The notes under the pieces are model-generated. The model worked only from the letters and a program-made list of their open reading frames with translations, did no database searches and was not told where the DNA came from. Positions 49,653 to 58,788 of a stretch of 64,000 bases of DNA are shown here, one piece after another (positions within the stretch are counted from its first letter, which is position 1; each line of letters begins with the position of its first letter). The DNA is from Weissella confusa. Lineage in GTDB: Bacteria > Bacillota > Bacilli > Lactobacillales > Lactobacillaceae. The DNA lies in the NCBI GenBank assembly GCA_014332815.1, contig JACSZT010000008.1, positions 56,888 to 120,887 on the forward strand, in the 5' to 3' direction. A program made the translations under genes and the position numbers.

Positions 49653-50306
49653 ATGATTAAAGAAATTGCTTTAGCTGATTTGGACACAATGCGTGCAGCA
49701 ATCGCCGCTGGCGTGGATCGCGTTGAATTAAATAGTCGACTAGACTTAGGTGGCATTACACCAGATGATAATACGGTTGCGACTGCCGTGAAGTTGGCCC
49801 ATGATGCTAACGTAGACTTGGTTGTCATGGTTCGCCCACGTGGTGGTGATTTTGATTACTCAGATGCTGAAATCAACGCAATGCGCGATTCATTAATTCA
49901 TTTCCGAGCTTTGGGCGTGAAAATGGTGACATTTGGGGTTGTTGATCAAGAAAAGCGTTTAGCCCGTGACCGCATGGTAAAGCTACTCGAAGCAGCGCAA
50001 CCGATGCAAGTCGTGTATCACATGGCTTTTGACGACATTAAGCCGGAATGCCAGCAACAAGCCTTACGCTGGCTGGCAAACTACGGTGTAGTGCGAGTAT
50101 TAACGCACGGTGGTGATTTGGCCCAACCGATTACTGAAACGGTTAGTCATTTGAAGGATACCATTGCCCAAGCACCGGCAGGGTTGACCATTTTACCGGG
50201 TGGCGGGGTGACGTTTGAAAATGCAAGTTGGCTTGCAGACGAGCTGCATGTTTCTGAATTACATGGCTCAAAAATCGTTGCATTAGTTGCGACGACCACT
50301 TTGTAA
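49653..50306 (+). CDS. cutC: CutC family protein (copper homeostasis-like)
   Basis: A 217-residue TIM-barrel protein of the CutC family: IKEIALADLDTMRAAIAAGVDRVELNSRLDLGGITPDD, then VMVRPRGGDFDYSDAEINAM and ILPGGGVTFENA. The family has been linked to copper tolerance and has an unclear enzymatic role. CAGGAGGG lies upstream of the ATG. No copper regulator is nearby; it lies just upstream of the marR operon. Length fits. Confidence 0.9.
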   Translation: MIKEIALADLDTMRAAIAAGVDRVELNSRLDLGGITPDDNTVATAVKLAHDANVDLVVMVRPRGGDFDYSDAEINAMRDSLIHFRALGVKMVTFGVVDQEKRLARDRMVKLLEAAQPMQVVYHMAFDDIKPECQQQALRWLANYGVVRVLTHGGDLAQPITETVSHLKDTIAQAPAGLTILPGGGVTFENASWLADELHVSELHGSKIVALVATTTL

Positions 50307-50318
50307 ACGTAAGTGCAG

Positions 50319-50350
50319 GCTTTTTGTCCCACATGTGTAATACAAAAAGC
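50319..50350. promoter_or_regulatory. inverted repeat at marR promoter
   Basis: GCTTTTTGT / ACAAAAAGC, 9-bp perfect arms spaced 14 bases, immediately followed by a TATAAT -10 box (50352-50357). Likely the MarR operator covering its own promoter, though it could also terminate cutC. Confidence 0.5.
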
Positions 50351-50382
50351 GTATAATTAGTTAGTTAAATCAGGAGGCCGGC

Positions 50383-50799
50383 ATGAAAACTGTCTTAGAA
50401 GCATTGCGCGATACCGAAAAACAATATAAATCCATTTTAACGAGAATCACGAAAGAGCAAGGTGTGACCATTGCTGAATGGCAATTGTTAAACCATGTCT
50501 CAGAAGGATTTGATACCCAAGATAAGCTTTCTGAGGAAACTGGCTTGGATAATTCAACGTTGTCTCGTCAATTGAGCTCATTGTTGAAAAAAGAATTGGT
50601 ATCAAACATTGCGGTAGGCCGTGATCGTCGTCAATTGATTTATGAATTAACGCTTAAGGGGAGCGATGTGTTGACGGCTGTCAACCAACAACACACCCAT
50701 TATGAGGAAACGATTTTTAAATTATGGTCGGCTGAAGAGAAGAGCATGGCCCGTATTTTGTTAAATCGTTTGGAAAACTCATTGAGTAAGCAAATGTAG
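50383..50799 (+). CDS. MarR family transcriptional regulator
   Basis: A 138-residue winged-helix regulator (WQLLNHVSEGFDTQDKLSEETGLDNSTLSRQLSSLLKKELVS, then the wing VGRDRRQLIYELTLKG). MarR dimers usually repress adjacent genes and are released by small phenolic or other ligands. AGGAGG lies before the ATG. It precedes the phosphodiesterase gene by 10 bases, and that in turn precedes a UMF1 transporter by 2, so it is likely the first gene of a four-gene operon. Confidence 0.9.
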   Translation: MKTVLEALRDTEKQYKSILTRITKEQGVTIAEWQLLNHVSEGFDTQDKLSEETGLDNSTLSRQLSSLLKKELVSNIAVGRDRRQLIYELTLKGSDVLTAVNQQHTHYEETIFKLWSAEEKSMARILLNRLENSLSKQM

Positions 50800-50809
50800 G
50801 AGGAAGAGC

Positions 50810-52105
50810 ATGGCGAAGCATGCAGTTGTAATTTCTTTGGACGCACTTGGAAGCGCGGATTTGGCCGCACGATTGCAATTTTTGCCAAACATTGCAAGTT
50901 TAATCGCAGGTGGTACGTGGGTTAAGGAAGTTAAGGGCGTTTATCCCTCAATTACGTATCCTTCACACACGTCAATCATCACAGGGACTTATCCAAAGAC
51001 CCATGGCGTGGTTAATGCGACGCTGATGCAACCAGAACGTGAATCACCCGATTGGTTCTGGTACGCAAAGCACATTAAGGTGCCAACAGTGTATGACTTG
51101 GCGCGTGAGGCTGGACTGACAACCGCTGCTTTCTTGTGGCCAGTAACGGCCGGCGCTAAGATTAATTGGAATATTGCTGAGATTTTCCCAAATCGTATTT
51201 GGACAAATCAATATACAACGTCACTACGCGCCAGTTCACCATTGTTCTTGTTGCAAATGGATCGTAAGTTTGGTCACTTGCGTAAGGGTATTCAACAACC
51301 TGAACTGGATAATTTCATCACGGCAGCTGCGGTTGATACGATCAAGACAAAGAAGCCAAACTTGACGTTGATTCACTTGGTGGACATGGATTCGCACCGT
51401 CACCGCTATGGTGTTCGCACACAACAAGCTTGGGATGCCTTGGATCGTTTGGATCAACACGTTGGTGATTTGATTCAAGCAACAAAGGATGCGGGTATTT
51501 TCGACGATACGGACTTTATGGTGTTGGGTGACCACTACCAAATGAACGTGTCAAAGATGATTCACTTGAACATGTTGTTTGCTGATCGTGGTTGGCTTCG
51601 TGCAACGCACAACGGTCGTGTCGCTCGTAACTGGCAAGTACTTGCTAAGCACACTGACGGAGCGACGTACGTTTACTTGAAAGATGCCAGTCTTTTGCAA
51701 CAAGTACAAAAGATGGTCAGTGAAGTTGAAGGTGTTAAGGCCGTTTATGATCACAGCGAGTTGGTCGAATTCGGTGCCGACCCAGAAGCTTCATTGATGG
51801 TAGAAGCTCAAAAGGGTTACTACTTCACTGATGAAACTCGTCGACCAGCCGTGGTTGAAGAAGTGACAAACGAGATGTTGGAACGTGGTGAAGTGGACCG
51901 CTACAAGGGAACTCACGGTTACCACCCAGACAACGAAGATTACACAACGACCCTTATTTTGAACGGACCTGATATTGAGGCCGGTCAAGAATTGACGTTG
52001 GATATTGATTTGACGTCAGAAGGACCAACGATGGCTAAGTTGCTTGGCTTACAATTTAATACGCCAACTGATGGTCATGTGATTGACGAGGCGTTTAAGG
52101 AGTAA
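50810..52105 (+). CDS. alkaline phosphatase superfamily (nucleotide pyrophosphatase/phosphodiesterase-like)
   Basis: A 431-residue metal-dependent phosphodiesterase of the NPP/alkaline-phosphatase fold. Metal ligand Asp11 (ISLDALG) and nucleophile-type Thr49 in PSITYPSHTSIITGTYPKTHG are present, as are HLVDMDSHRHRYG and LGDHYQM at the second metal site. There is no N-terminal signal peptide, so it would act in the cytoplasm. Family members hydrolyse nucleotides or phosphodiesters; the substrate is not known here. AGGAGGAAGAGC precedes the ATG. Confidence 0.88.
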   Translation: MAKHAVVISLDALGSADLAARLQFLPNIASLIAGGTWVKEVKGVYPSITYPSHTSIITGTYPKTHGVVNATLMQPERESPDWFWYAKHIKVPTVYDLAREAGLTTAAFLWPVTAGAKINWNIAEIFPNRIWTNQYTTSLRASSPLFLLQMDRKFGHLRKGIQQPELDNFITAAAVDTIKTKKPNLTLIHLVDMDSHRHRYGVRTQQAWDALDRLDQHVGDLIQATKDAGIFDDTDFMVLGDHYQMNVSKMIHLNMLFADRGWLRATHNGRVARNWQVLAKHTDGATYVYLKDASLLQQVQKMVSEVEGVKAVYDHSELVEFGADPEASLMVEAQKGYYFTDETRRPAVVEEVTNEMLERGEVDRYKGTHGYHPDNEDYTTTLILNGPDIEAGQELTLDIDLTSEGPTMAKLLGLQFNTPTDGHVIDEAFKE

Positions 52106-52107
52106 GA

Positions 52108-53346
52108 ATGAAGAAGCTTTTTAATAAAACTGAGTGGAGCTGGATTTTTTACGATTGGGCGAACTCAGGGTACGGTATCATTGTTGTCACAGCGGTGTTG
52201 CCAATTTGGTTGACGTCCGTTGCGGCGAATGGTGGCATTTCAGCGACCCACGCAACTGCCTATTGGGGCTATGCAAATTCTGTTGCGACACTTGCGGCAG
52301 CAGTTTTGGCACCGATTTTAGGTGCTTTGGCAGACTTTCAAGGCATGAAGGGCCGCTTGTTTTATATTTTTACGGCATTGGGGATTGTCGGCACACTCGG
52401 TTTAGCAACCGTGCCAGCTGACAATCTTTTGTTATTGTTAGCAGTCTTTGTGTTATCATTTGTTGGGTACTCATCTGCTAACGTCTTTTACGATAGTTAC
52501 ATCACGGACATTACGACACCGAGCCGAATGGATCGGGTTAGTTCGGCCGGGTATGGGTTTGGGTACCTGGGAGGCCTCGTACCATTCATTATTTTCATGA
52601 TCGGACGAAGTTTCCTTTCAGCGCACGGCGTTGTCATTTTTGCGTTTGTGTTGTCAGCTGTTTGGTGGTTTGTATTTACTTTGCCATTCGTTAAGAATGT
52701 GCGCCAGGTGTATGCTTTACCAGCAAATGACCATCCGGTCCGCGCGGCAGTAAGTCGTTTGGCTGAAACGATTCGTGATTTGCGCCATTATCCTGTTTTG
52801 TCAGGATTCCTATTGGCTTATTTCTTCTATATCGACGGGGTGAACACCATTTTCACGATGGCGTCTTCATTTGCGTTGGCAATTGGTATTCCAAGTAGTC
52901 AACTGATTGTTGTCTTATTGGCAGTACAGCTAATTGCCTTTCCATTTTCGATTGTGTACGGCTGGTTAGCCGATCGCTTTGGTAATCGTAATATCTTGAT
53001 TATGGGGATGCTGATTTATATCGGTATTACATTATTTGCAATTTTTATTAATCACCCTAATCAATTTTGGTTGCTAGCGTTTGGTGTCGGCTCATCACAA
53101 GGTGGGATGCAAGCCTTGTCACGTTCATATTTGGGACAAATTATTCCCAAGGAACGTAGTAGTGAGTTTTTCGGGTTCTTTAATATCTTCGGAAAGTTTT
53201 CGGCGATTATTGGACCAGCCATTTTTGGAATCGTATCACAGGTGACGGGACGCGTGCAGTTTGCTGCTGGCGCACTATCAATTCTGTTTGTAATTGGCTT
53301 GATTATTTTTGTGCGTTTGCCAAAGAACATTACAACTAACAATTAA
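52108..53346 (+). CDS. MFS transporter, UMF1/Atg22-like family
   Basis: A 412-residue 12-helix permease of the UMF1 family, whose fungal relative Atg22 exports amino acids from the vacuole. The N-terminal FNKTEWSWIFYDWANSGYG is the family signature; GALADFQGMKGR and SYLGQIIPKERSSEFFGFFN lie at the expected conserved loops. It begins 2 bases after the phosphodiesterase gene, with GGAG upstream. Substrate in bacteria is undefined. Confidence 0.88.
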   Translation: MKKLFNKTEWSWIFYDWANSGYGIIVVTAVLPIWLTSVAANGGISATHATAYWGYANSVATLAAAVLAPILGALADFQGMKGRLFYIFTALGIVGTLGLATVPADNLLLLLAVFVLSFVGYSSANVFYDSYITDITTPSRMDRVSSAGYGFGYLGGLVPFIIFMIGRSFLSAHGVVIFAFVLSAVWWFVFTLPFVKNVRQVYALPANDHPVRAAVSRLAETIRDLRHYPVLSGFLLAYFFYIDGVNTIFTMASSFALAIGIPSSQLIVVLLAVQLIAFPFSIVYGWLADRFGNRNILIMGMLIYIGITLFAIFINHPNQFWLLAFGVGSSQGGMQALSRSYLGQIIPKERSSEFFGFFNIFGKFSAIIGPAIFGIVSQVTGRVQFAAGALSILFVIGLIIFVRLPKNITTNN

Positions 53347-53363
53347 TTTGAGAGGATTTTGAG

Positions 53364-54230
53364 ATGAAGATTGCGATTGTAACGGATTCAACGGCTTATC
53401 TAAGCCGAGATGAAGTGGTTGCGCTAGACATTAAGGTAATGCCAATTCCGGTGATTATCGATGGTACGGTTTACCGCGAAGGGGTTGATTTGACCACTTC
53501 TGAATTTTATGAAAAATTGGCAACGTCAGAAACGTTCCCTTCAACGTCACAACCGGCTGTTGGGGAGTGGATTACGTTGTTTGAATCTTTGAAGGCTGAT
53601 GGTTACGACGGTGCAATCGTTGTTAACTTGGCATCAACGATTTCAGGTACGGTGAACACTGTGGCTGGCTTGGCTGATGCGGTGGACGGCTTTACTGTTT
53701 ACGGCTACGATTCAAAGATTACCGTACGTTTGATGGGCCACTTGGTCATGAAGGCTGCACAAATGGCTCAAGCCGGTGCTGAACCTGCTGACATCATTGC
53801 GACGATGGATGAATTGCAACAAACGATGGACGAATACTTCATTGTGGATGATTTGCAAAACTTGGTTCGTGGTGGTCGCTTGTCAAATGCGTCAGCGATT
53901 ATCGGAACGATGTTGAAGGTTAAGCCTATTTTGACATTTGACAATGAATCAAATTACATTGTGCCATTCGAAAAAGTGCGCTCAATGAAGAAGGCGATGG
54001 CTCGTGCAGAAGAGTTGTTTGATCAAGCCCGTGCAGAGTCGAAGTATCCTTTGCGTGCGATGGTCATTCATGCAAACGCTGAAGAAGCGGGAGCAGCCTG
54101 GCGCGAAGACTTGCAACAACGTCACCCAGATATGCCAATTGAATTGACGTACTTTGGACCGGTTATCGGTACTCACTTGGGTGCTGGTGCCTTGGCGTTG
54201 GCTTGGATTCGCGAACCGGATTCAATCTAA
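53364..54230 (+). CDS. DegV family fatty-acid-binding protein
   Basis: A 288-residue DegV/FakB-like protein (IAIVTDSTAYLSRDEV, TSQPAVGEW, VVNLASTISGTVNTV, DLQNLVRGGRLSNASAIIGTMLKVKPIL). FakB proteins bind fatty acids for phosphorylation by FakA. It is 17 bases downstream of the transporter gene and precedes a second, divergent copy across a terminator. The conserved Arg and hydrophobic pocket pattern is present; fatty acid specificity cannot be predicted. Confidence 0.92.
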   Translation: MKIAIVTDSTAYLSRDEVVALDIKVMPIPVIIDGTVYREGVDLTTSEFYEKLATSETFPSTSQPAVGEWITLFESLKADGYDGAIVVNLASTISGTVNTVAGLADAVDGFTVYGYDSKITVRLMGHLVMKAAQMAQAGAEPADIIATMDELQQTMDEYFIVDDLQNLVRGGRLSNASAIIGTMLKVKPILTFDNESNYIVPFEKVRSMKKAMARAEELFDQARAESKYPLRAMVIHANAEEAGAAWREDLQQRHPDMPIELTYFGPVIGTHLGAGALALAWIREPDSI

Positions 54231-54244
54231 ATACGGTTTTTAAC

Positions 54245-54275
54245 GGCAGTTGTCATTAATCGACAGCTGCCTTTT
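54245..54275 (+). terminator. intrinsic terminator
   Basis: GGCAGTTGTC / GACAGCTGCC, 10 bp with one G-U, 7-base loop, then TTTT. Confidence 0.8.
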
Positions 54276-54393
54276 GTATCTAGTTCATAACACTAGATAA
54301 CATGTTTTGCCACTTGAGAACCTTGAATTATCAACTTTAAAATGAGATAATGAGGTATCATTAAATTACTTACAAAAACGGGGAATTAAGAAC

Positions 54394-55239
54394 ATGGCCC
54401 AAGTTAAAATTGTCACTGACTCAACAGCAATGTTGACGGCAGAAGAAGTTTCACAATACGATGTAAAGGTAGTTCCTTTGGGAATTATGATTGATGGCAC
54501 GGTCTACCAAGATGGTGTGACATTGTCACCGGTTGAATTCATGGATAAGATGGCGGCGGCTGAGAATTTGCCACAAACGTCACAACCTTCATTGGGTGTC
54601 TTTACAGAAGTTTATGAGTCATTGGTCGGAGATGATGTGCAAATCATTTCAATTCACTTGACGAAGGGATTGTCAGGTACGGCTGACGCTGCTCGTCAAG
54701 CTGCCATGATGGTCGATGGTGACATCACGGTCCTTGATTCAGACTTTATCGATCGTGCCCTTGGTTTCCAAGTGCTGGCAGCTGCTAAGATGGCCGCTGA
54801 AGGCGCTTCAAAGGAAGAAATCTTGGCAGAAATCAAGCGCGTTCACGATAACACGCAATTGTATTTGACAGTGTCTAACCTTGATAACTTGGTTGCAGGT
54901 GGCCGTTTATCAAAGACAGCTGGCTTCATTGCTGGTGTTTTGAACATCAAGATTGGTGCCCACATCGAGCAAGGTAACATCAATGTTGAAGTTAAGGGGC
55001 GTGGTGCTAAGTCAACGCGTGCCTACTTGAAGAGCATTGTTGAGCAAATGCAAGCTGCACCAAACGGTATCGAAGCAATTGGTATTTCTCATGCTGGTAT
55101 TCCGGCCGAGGCACAAGAATTGGCTGATAAGGTTAACGAAATCTTCCCAGATATCAAGATTGTTGTGCAACAAACGTCACCAACTGTGTCAACACACACT
55201 GGTGCTGGCGCAATTGGTTTCAGTTACCAAGTAAAGTAG
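54394..55239 (+). CDS. DegV family fatty-acid-binding protein (second copy)
   Basis: A 281-residue DegV/FakB-like protein (VKIVTDSTAMLTAEEVSQYDVKVVPLGIMIDGTVYQDG, TSQPSLGVF, LTKGLSGTADAARQA, LDNLVAGGRLSKTAGFIAGVLNIKIG). It has its own promoter region and terminator, and its sequence differs clearly from the preceding DegV protein, so the two probably bind different fatty acids. Codon use is strongly biased, suggesting higher expression than the first copy. Confidence 0.92.
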   Translation: MAQVKIVTDSTAMLTAEEVSQYDVKVVPLGIMIDGTVYQDGVTLSPVEFMDKMAAAENLPQTSQPSLGVFTEVYESLVGDDVQIISIHLTKGLSGTADAARQAAMMVDGDITVLDSDFIDRALGFQVLAAAKMAAEGASKEEILAEIKRVHDNTQLYLTVSNLDNLVAGGRLSKTAGFIAGVLNIKIGAHIEQGNINVEVKGRGAKSTRAYLKSIVEQMQAAPNGIEAIGISHAGIPAEAQELADKVNEIFPDIKIVVQQTSPTVSTHTGAGAIGFSYQVK

Positions 55240-55249
55240 CAAAAAAATG

Positions 55250-55278
55250 GCGTTTCGTCCCCGGGCGGAACGCTTTTT
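55250..55278 (+). terminator. intrinsic terminator after second degV
   Basis: GCGTTTCGTCC / GGGCGGAACGC, 11 bp with two G-U, short loop, then TTTTT. The following gene's ribosome site lies 35 bases later. Confidence 0.75.
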
Positions 55279-55324
55279 CTATGGTAAAATAGTAAGTCGG
55301 AGCTTTGTTAAGGAGGTGAGCAGC

Positions 55325-56209
55325 GTGCAACGCAAATTTAAAGTGATGGTCGCGACATTTTTGTTAGTGACAGGGTTCGGAACTTTGAGTACCAGCGTGC
55401 CGGCTTATGCTGCTAACAAGCAAACCATTAAATTGGTGGCGGTTGGTGATTCCTTGACAGAAGGCGTGGGTGACACCACGAAGCAACAGGGTTACACCAA
55501 GCGCACGGCGAAATTGTTGGCAGATAAGTATGATGTCAAAGTTAAGACGGCTAACTATGGTAAAGCTGGTGATCGCTCAGATCAAATATTGAAGCGTGTT
55601 AAAAAGAATAAACAGGCTGTTTCAGACATTAAATCCGCCGATGTGTTAGTCATGACGGTTGGCGGTAATGATTTGCAACAAACGCTGTTTAAAGCGATTT
55701 TTGCGAAGTCCGAGCGATCAGTCACGGATAAGGTCACAGCTAGTATGCCGGACTACACTGAAAACTTAACGACACTCATCAATTATCTCGAAAAGAAAAA
55801 TCCTGACGCGCCCATATTCTTATTCGGTAATTACAACCCACTATATGTTTATCTGGCTAATCGTTCTGATTTGAATGAGGATGTCAAAATTTATAATGGC
55901 ATTAATGCTAATTTAGCTTCGGCCGATGATCGTGTGTATTATGTGTCAACATTTAATACACTAACGTTTGGTCAATACCAAACATCAGCTGCCCGTAAAA
56001 AGTTAGTTACCGAGGCGGAAAAAGCAAATCGTGGCTCACTGGATAATGAGATGGTCACGGATACATTGAATGGCAAGAGTGATAAAGAGTTGAATGATTA
56101 TATTACAACGCTTGATCACTATCATCCAAATGATAAAGGATATGACAAAATGAGTGCATTGCTGGTGAAGAGAATGGCAAAGCACACTGAAGATTGGTTG
56201 GAGAAATAG
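55325..56209 (+). CDS. secreted SGNH/GDSL-family lipase/esterase
   Basis: A 294-residue exported hydrolase. GTG 55325 is the start, with a near-perfect AAGGAGGTGA ribosome site. The signal peptide (VMVATFLLVTGFGTLSTSVP) should be cut after AYA (residue 29). Catalytic Ser43 is in GDSLTEG; GGND is the oxyanion block III; DHYHPND near the C terminus gives the Asp and His. It may act on lipids or acylated surface glycans. It leads a set with YpmS and YozE family genes, spaced by 1 base and overlapping 1 base. Confidence 0.9.
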   Translation: MQRKFKVMVATFLLVTGFGTLSTSVPAYAANKQTIKLVAVGDSLTEGVGDTTKQQGYTKRTAKLLADKYDVKVKTANYGKAGDRSDQILKRVKKNKQAVSDIKSADVLVMTVGGNDLQQTLFKAIFAKSERSVTDKVTASMPDYTENLTTLINYLEKKNPDAPIFLFGNYNPLYVYLANRSDLNEDVKIYNGINANLASADDRVYYVSTFNTLTFGQYQTSAARKKLVTEAEKANRGSLDNEMVTDTLNGKSDKELNDYITTLDHYHPNDKGYDKMSALLVKRMAKHTEDWLEK

Positions 56210-56210
56210 T

Positions 56211-56825
56211 ATGGAACCACGTAAAGTGACACGCTTCGGAGTGGTAATGCCATCTCGTGAGCGTGTCCAAGGAATTATCACTGGAATTGGTATCACATTG
56301 GTTGCTTTGGTGGCACTGGTGATTGTGCTGATTCTGTTACCACAAGATCGAACTGAGGTGACTGATACAAAGCCACAAATTGGCCAAGCATCATTTACAG
56401 TTGCGGTTGATCGTAAAGAACTGAACGCCCTTGTTGAGCAGTACCTAAATAATGATCCGGCATTGAAAGACAAATTCCGTTTTGAGATGACAAAGTCTGG
56501 GATGATGGTGTATGGTACGTACAAGCTCCTGGGGCAAAACGTTGATTTTGGTATGAAGATGGTGCCTGAAGTGACTAAGAATGGCGGTATTTTGCTACAC
56601 GCCAAGTCAGTGGCAGTTGGCCAGTTACCATTGCCTGTTAAGTATGTTATGGGGTATCTTGGTAACATGGTCGATTTACCAAAGTGGTTGACCATCGACA
56701 CATCAGAACAAACGATTTTGATTGATCTTGGAAAAGCGCCGAAAGTGCAGGGTATGCGCGTGAAAGCGGTGACGATTGATCCAGCTAAGGACAAGTTTTT
56801 ATTCCGTGGAGGATATAGCAAATAA
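56211..56825 (+). CDS. YpmS family protein
   Basis: A 204-residue membrane-anchored protein: a hydrophobic N-terminal segment (IITGIGITLVALVALVIVLIL, about residues 23-43) followed by an extracellular beta-rich domain, with FTVAVDRKELNALVEQYLN and GTYKLLGQNVDFGMKM typical of YpmS (DUF2140). YpmS function is not established; it is commonly next to a GDSL hydrolase and yozE-like gene in Lactobacillales. Its start is 1 base after the GDSL stop. Confidence 0.9.
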   Translation: MEPRKVTRFGVVMPSRERVQGIITGIGITLVALVALVIVLILLPQDRTEVTDTKPQIGQASFTVAVDRKELNALVEQYLNNDPALKDKFRFEMTKSGMMVYGTYKLLGQNVDFGMKMVPEVTKNGGILLHAKSVAVGQLPLPVKYVMGYLGNMVDLPKWLTIDTSEQTILIDLGKAPKVQGMRVKAVTIDPAKDKFLFRGGYSK

Positions 56826-57046
56826 TGCGACGCCCATTTTTTTCATGGTTGATGACCCAACGTAATCCGATGACCTTTGATGAAGTTCAGACGTTTGCGA
56901 ATGCGGCTTTTTACGACCAACAATTTCCTAAGCAAGCAGAAGACTTTGATGAATTGTCACGCTACTTAGAAGAAAACGCGTCTTACCTACACAGCATGTC
57001 AGTGTTTGACGAAGCGTGGACGCGCTACTTAGCTTCAGAAGATTAA
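56825..57046 (+). CDS. YozE family protein
   Basis: A 73-residue acidic protein of the YozE/UPF0346 family: RPFFSWLMTQRNPMTFDEVQTFANAAFYDQQFPKQ, DFDELSRYLEENASYLHSMSVFDEAWTRYL. Small helical DNA-binding-like fold of unknown role. Its ATG overlaps the YpmS stop by one base (TAATG), so translation is coupled. Confidence 0.92.
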   Translation: MRRPFFSWLMTQRNPMTFDEVQTFANAAFYDQQFPKQAEDFDELSRYLEENASYLHSMSVFDEAWTRYLASED

Positions 57047-57091
57047 GGCGGTTAATGCCGTCATACATAAAGTACCGAAAGGAAGAACATT

Positions 57092-57970
57092 ATGGCTCAA
57101 ATTATCCAATGGTTCCCTGGTCACATGGCCAAAGCCTTTCGCCTAATGCGCGAAAATTTAAAGTATGTTGATATCGTGTTCGAATTGGTTGATGCCCGCA
57201 TTCCAGTTTCATCACGTAACCCAGAACTAGACGAGGTCTTGGGACAAAAGCCACGTTTGTTGGTTATGACGAAGACTGACTTGGCTGACCCAGAACGCAC
57301 GAAGGCTTGGAAGAAGTACTTCGAGGCGCAGGGGATGGAAGTTGTGGCCTTGGACACACGTGGTCACAAGACGCCACAAATCATGACGAAGGCTGCCCGT
57401 AAGGTGTTGGTTGACAAGTGGGCTGCCCTAGAAGAAAAGGGTGTTAAGGACAAGCCAATCCGTGCGTTGGTTGCTGGTATTCCAAACGTTGGTAAGTCAA
57501 CGCTTTTGAACCACTTGGTGACGAAGAATGTTGCCATTACTGGTGACCGTCCAGGTATCACGAAGAAGTTGCAATGGTTGAAGACACCAACAAACTTGGA
57601 GCTATTGGACACACCAGGTGTGCTTTGGCCAAAGTTTGAGGACCAACGTGTTGGTGAACACTTGGCAATGACGGGTGCCATCAAGGATCAATTGATTAAC
57701 CAAGACGATATTGCCTTGGCAACGTTAAAGTTCATGCGTGAGTATAACCCAACTGCTATTATTGCTCGTTATCACTTGCCAGAAGACGCTTGGGAGAATA
57801 ATACAGACGTTGAGTTATTGCTGCTAATCACGCAAAAGCTTGGCTTCAAGGACGATTACGACCGTGCGTCAGAACGTTTGTTGATCGATTTGCGTCGTGG
57901 TAAGTTGGGTGAATACACGGTTGAAATGCCTGAGGACAACATCGGAGTTGTACAAGATGACCAAGCCTGA
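57092..57970 (+). CDS. rbgA: ribosome biogenesis GTPase RbgA (YlqF)
   Basis: A 292-residue circularly permuted GTPase needed for late 50S assembly. N-terminal IIQWFPGHMAKAFRLMRENLKYVDIVFELVDARIP, the permuted G4 TKTDL (60-64), G1 GIPNVGKST (129-137), and G3 DTPGVLWPK follow in that order, and a C-terminal ANTAR-like helical domain completes it. GAAAGGAAG lies before the ATG. It overlaps rnhB by 14 bases. Confidence 0.95.
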   Translation: MAQIIQWFPGHMAKAFRLMRENLKYVDIVFELVDARIPVSSRNPELDEVLGQKPRLLVMTKTDLADPERTKAWKKYFEAQGMEVVALDTRGHKTPQIMTKAARKVLVDKWAALEEKGVKDKPIRALVAGIPNVGKSTLLNHLVTKNVAITGDRPGITKKLQWLKTPTNLELLDTPGVLWPKFEDQRVGEHLAMTGAIKDQLINQDDIALATLKFMREYNPTAIIARYHLPEDAWENNTDVELLLLITQKLGFKDDYDRASERLLIDLRRGKLGEYTVEMPEDNIGVVQDDQA

Positions 57971-58721
57971 AACCATCGCGACTATTAAGGCAGCGTTGCA
58001 AGGCGATGTGACGCCCGAACAGTTGGCTATTTGGCGTACAGACGAACGGACTGGGGTCCAGAAACTGTTAGCTAGTTATGACAAACGATTGGCCAAACAG
58101 GCTGAACAAGCCAAGGCTTTTTCGGAGCGGCTAACATTTGAACGTGACGCTTGGCAGAATGGTCTTGTTTTGGCGGGGGTTGATGAAGTCGGTCGTGGAC
58201 CATTAGCCGGGCCGGTTGTCGCAGCAGCTGCGGTGATTGACGATTCATTCGATTTAATTGCAGTCCATGATTCAAAGCAGTTGTCTGAAAAGGCGCGTTT
58301 GGCACTTGATCAAGATATTAAAGATAAAGTTGTGGCTTACGCATTCGGGGTTGTTGATGCAGAACAAATTGATGATATCAACATCTATGAGGCATCACGC
58401 GTGGCGATGAAGCAAGCCATTGAAAACCTATCAGTACAAGTTGACTGGCTTTTGATTGATGCGATGACAGTTGATTTGCCGTTGCCACAAGAAAAGCTGA
58501 TTAAAGGGGATGACCGCAGTATTTCGATTGGGGCGGCTTCGATTCTCGCGAAGAACTTTCGTGATGAATTGATGGCGGCCTACGCGGTCGATTACCCTGG
58601 TTACGGCTTTGAACATAATGCTGGCTATGGTACGGCTGAACACTTGGCTGGCTTGGCGACGCACGGAGTGACCCCAATTCACCGTAAAACGTTTGCGCCG
58701 GTTAAAAAATATTTAGACTAA
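57957..58721 (+). CDS. rnhB: ribonuclease HII
   Basis: A 254-residue RNase HII that removes RNA from RNA-DNA hybrids and single ribonucleotides. Catalytic residues lie in VLAGVDEVGRGPLAGPVVAAAAV (Asp and Glu), DSKQLSEKARLAL, and WLLIDAM with RSISIGAASILAK. The N-terminal region (about 1-68) is a helical extension common in Lactobacillales. The start at 57957 overlaps the rbgA stop, translationally coupled; the longer frame from 57897 is a shadow. GGAG lies about 12 bases upstream. Confidence 0.92.
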   Translation: MTKPETIATIKAALQGDVTPEQLAIWRTDERTGVQKLLASYDKRLAKQAEQAKAFSERLTFERDAWQNGLVLAGVDEVGRGPLAGPVVAAAAVIDDSFDLIAVHDSKQLSEKARLALDQDIKDKVVAYAFGVVDAEQIDDINIYEASRVAMKQAIENLSVQVDWLLIDAMTVDLPLPQEKLIKGDDRSISIGAASILAKNFRDELMAAYAVDYPGYGFEHNAGYGTAEHLAGLATHGVTPIHRKTFAPVKKYLD

Positions 58722-58727
58722 AAATGG

Positions 58728-58788
58728 AAAAATCACGTTGTTGCAACTCTTTCTTACTAGGAGGGTGCTATGAAACAACGTGATTTTT
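58728..58788 (+). promoter_or_regulatory. inverted repeat enclosing the dprA ribosome site and start codon
   Basis: AAAAATCACGTTGTT (58728-58742) is perfectly complementary to AACAACGTGATTTTT (58774-58788), which is codons 2-7 of dprA. The 31-base loop holds the TAGGAGGG ribosome site and ATG 58770-58772. The second arm is followed by more T, so the same structure could terminate rnhB transcripts. Confidence 0.65.
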
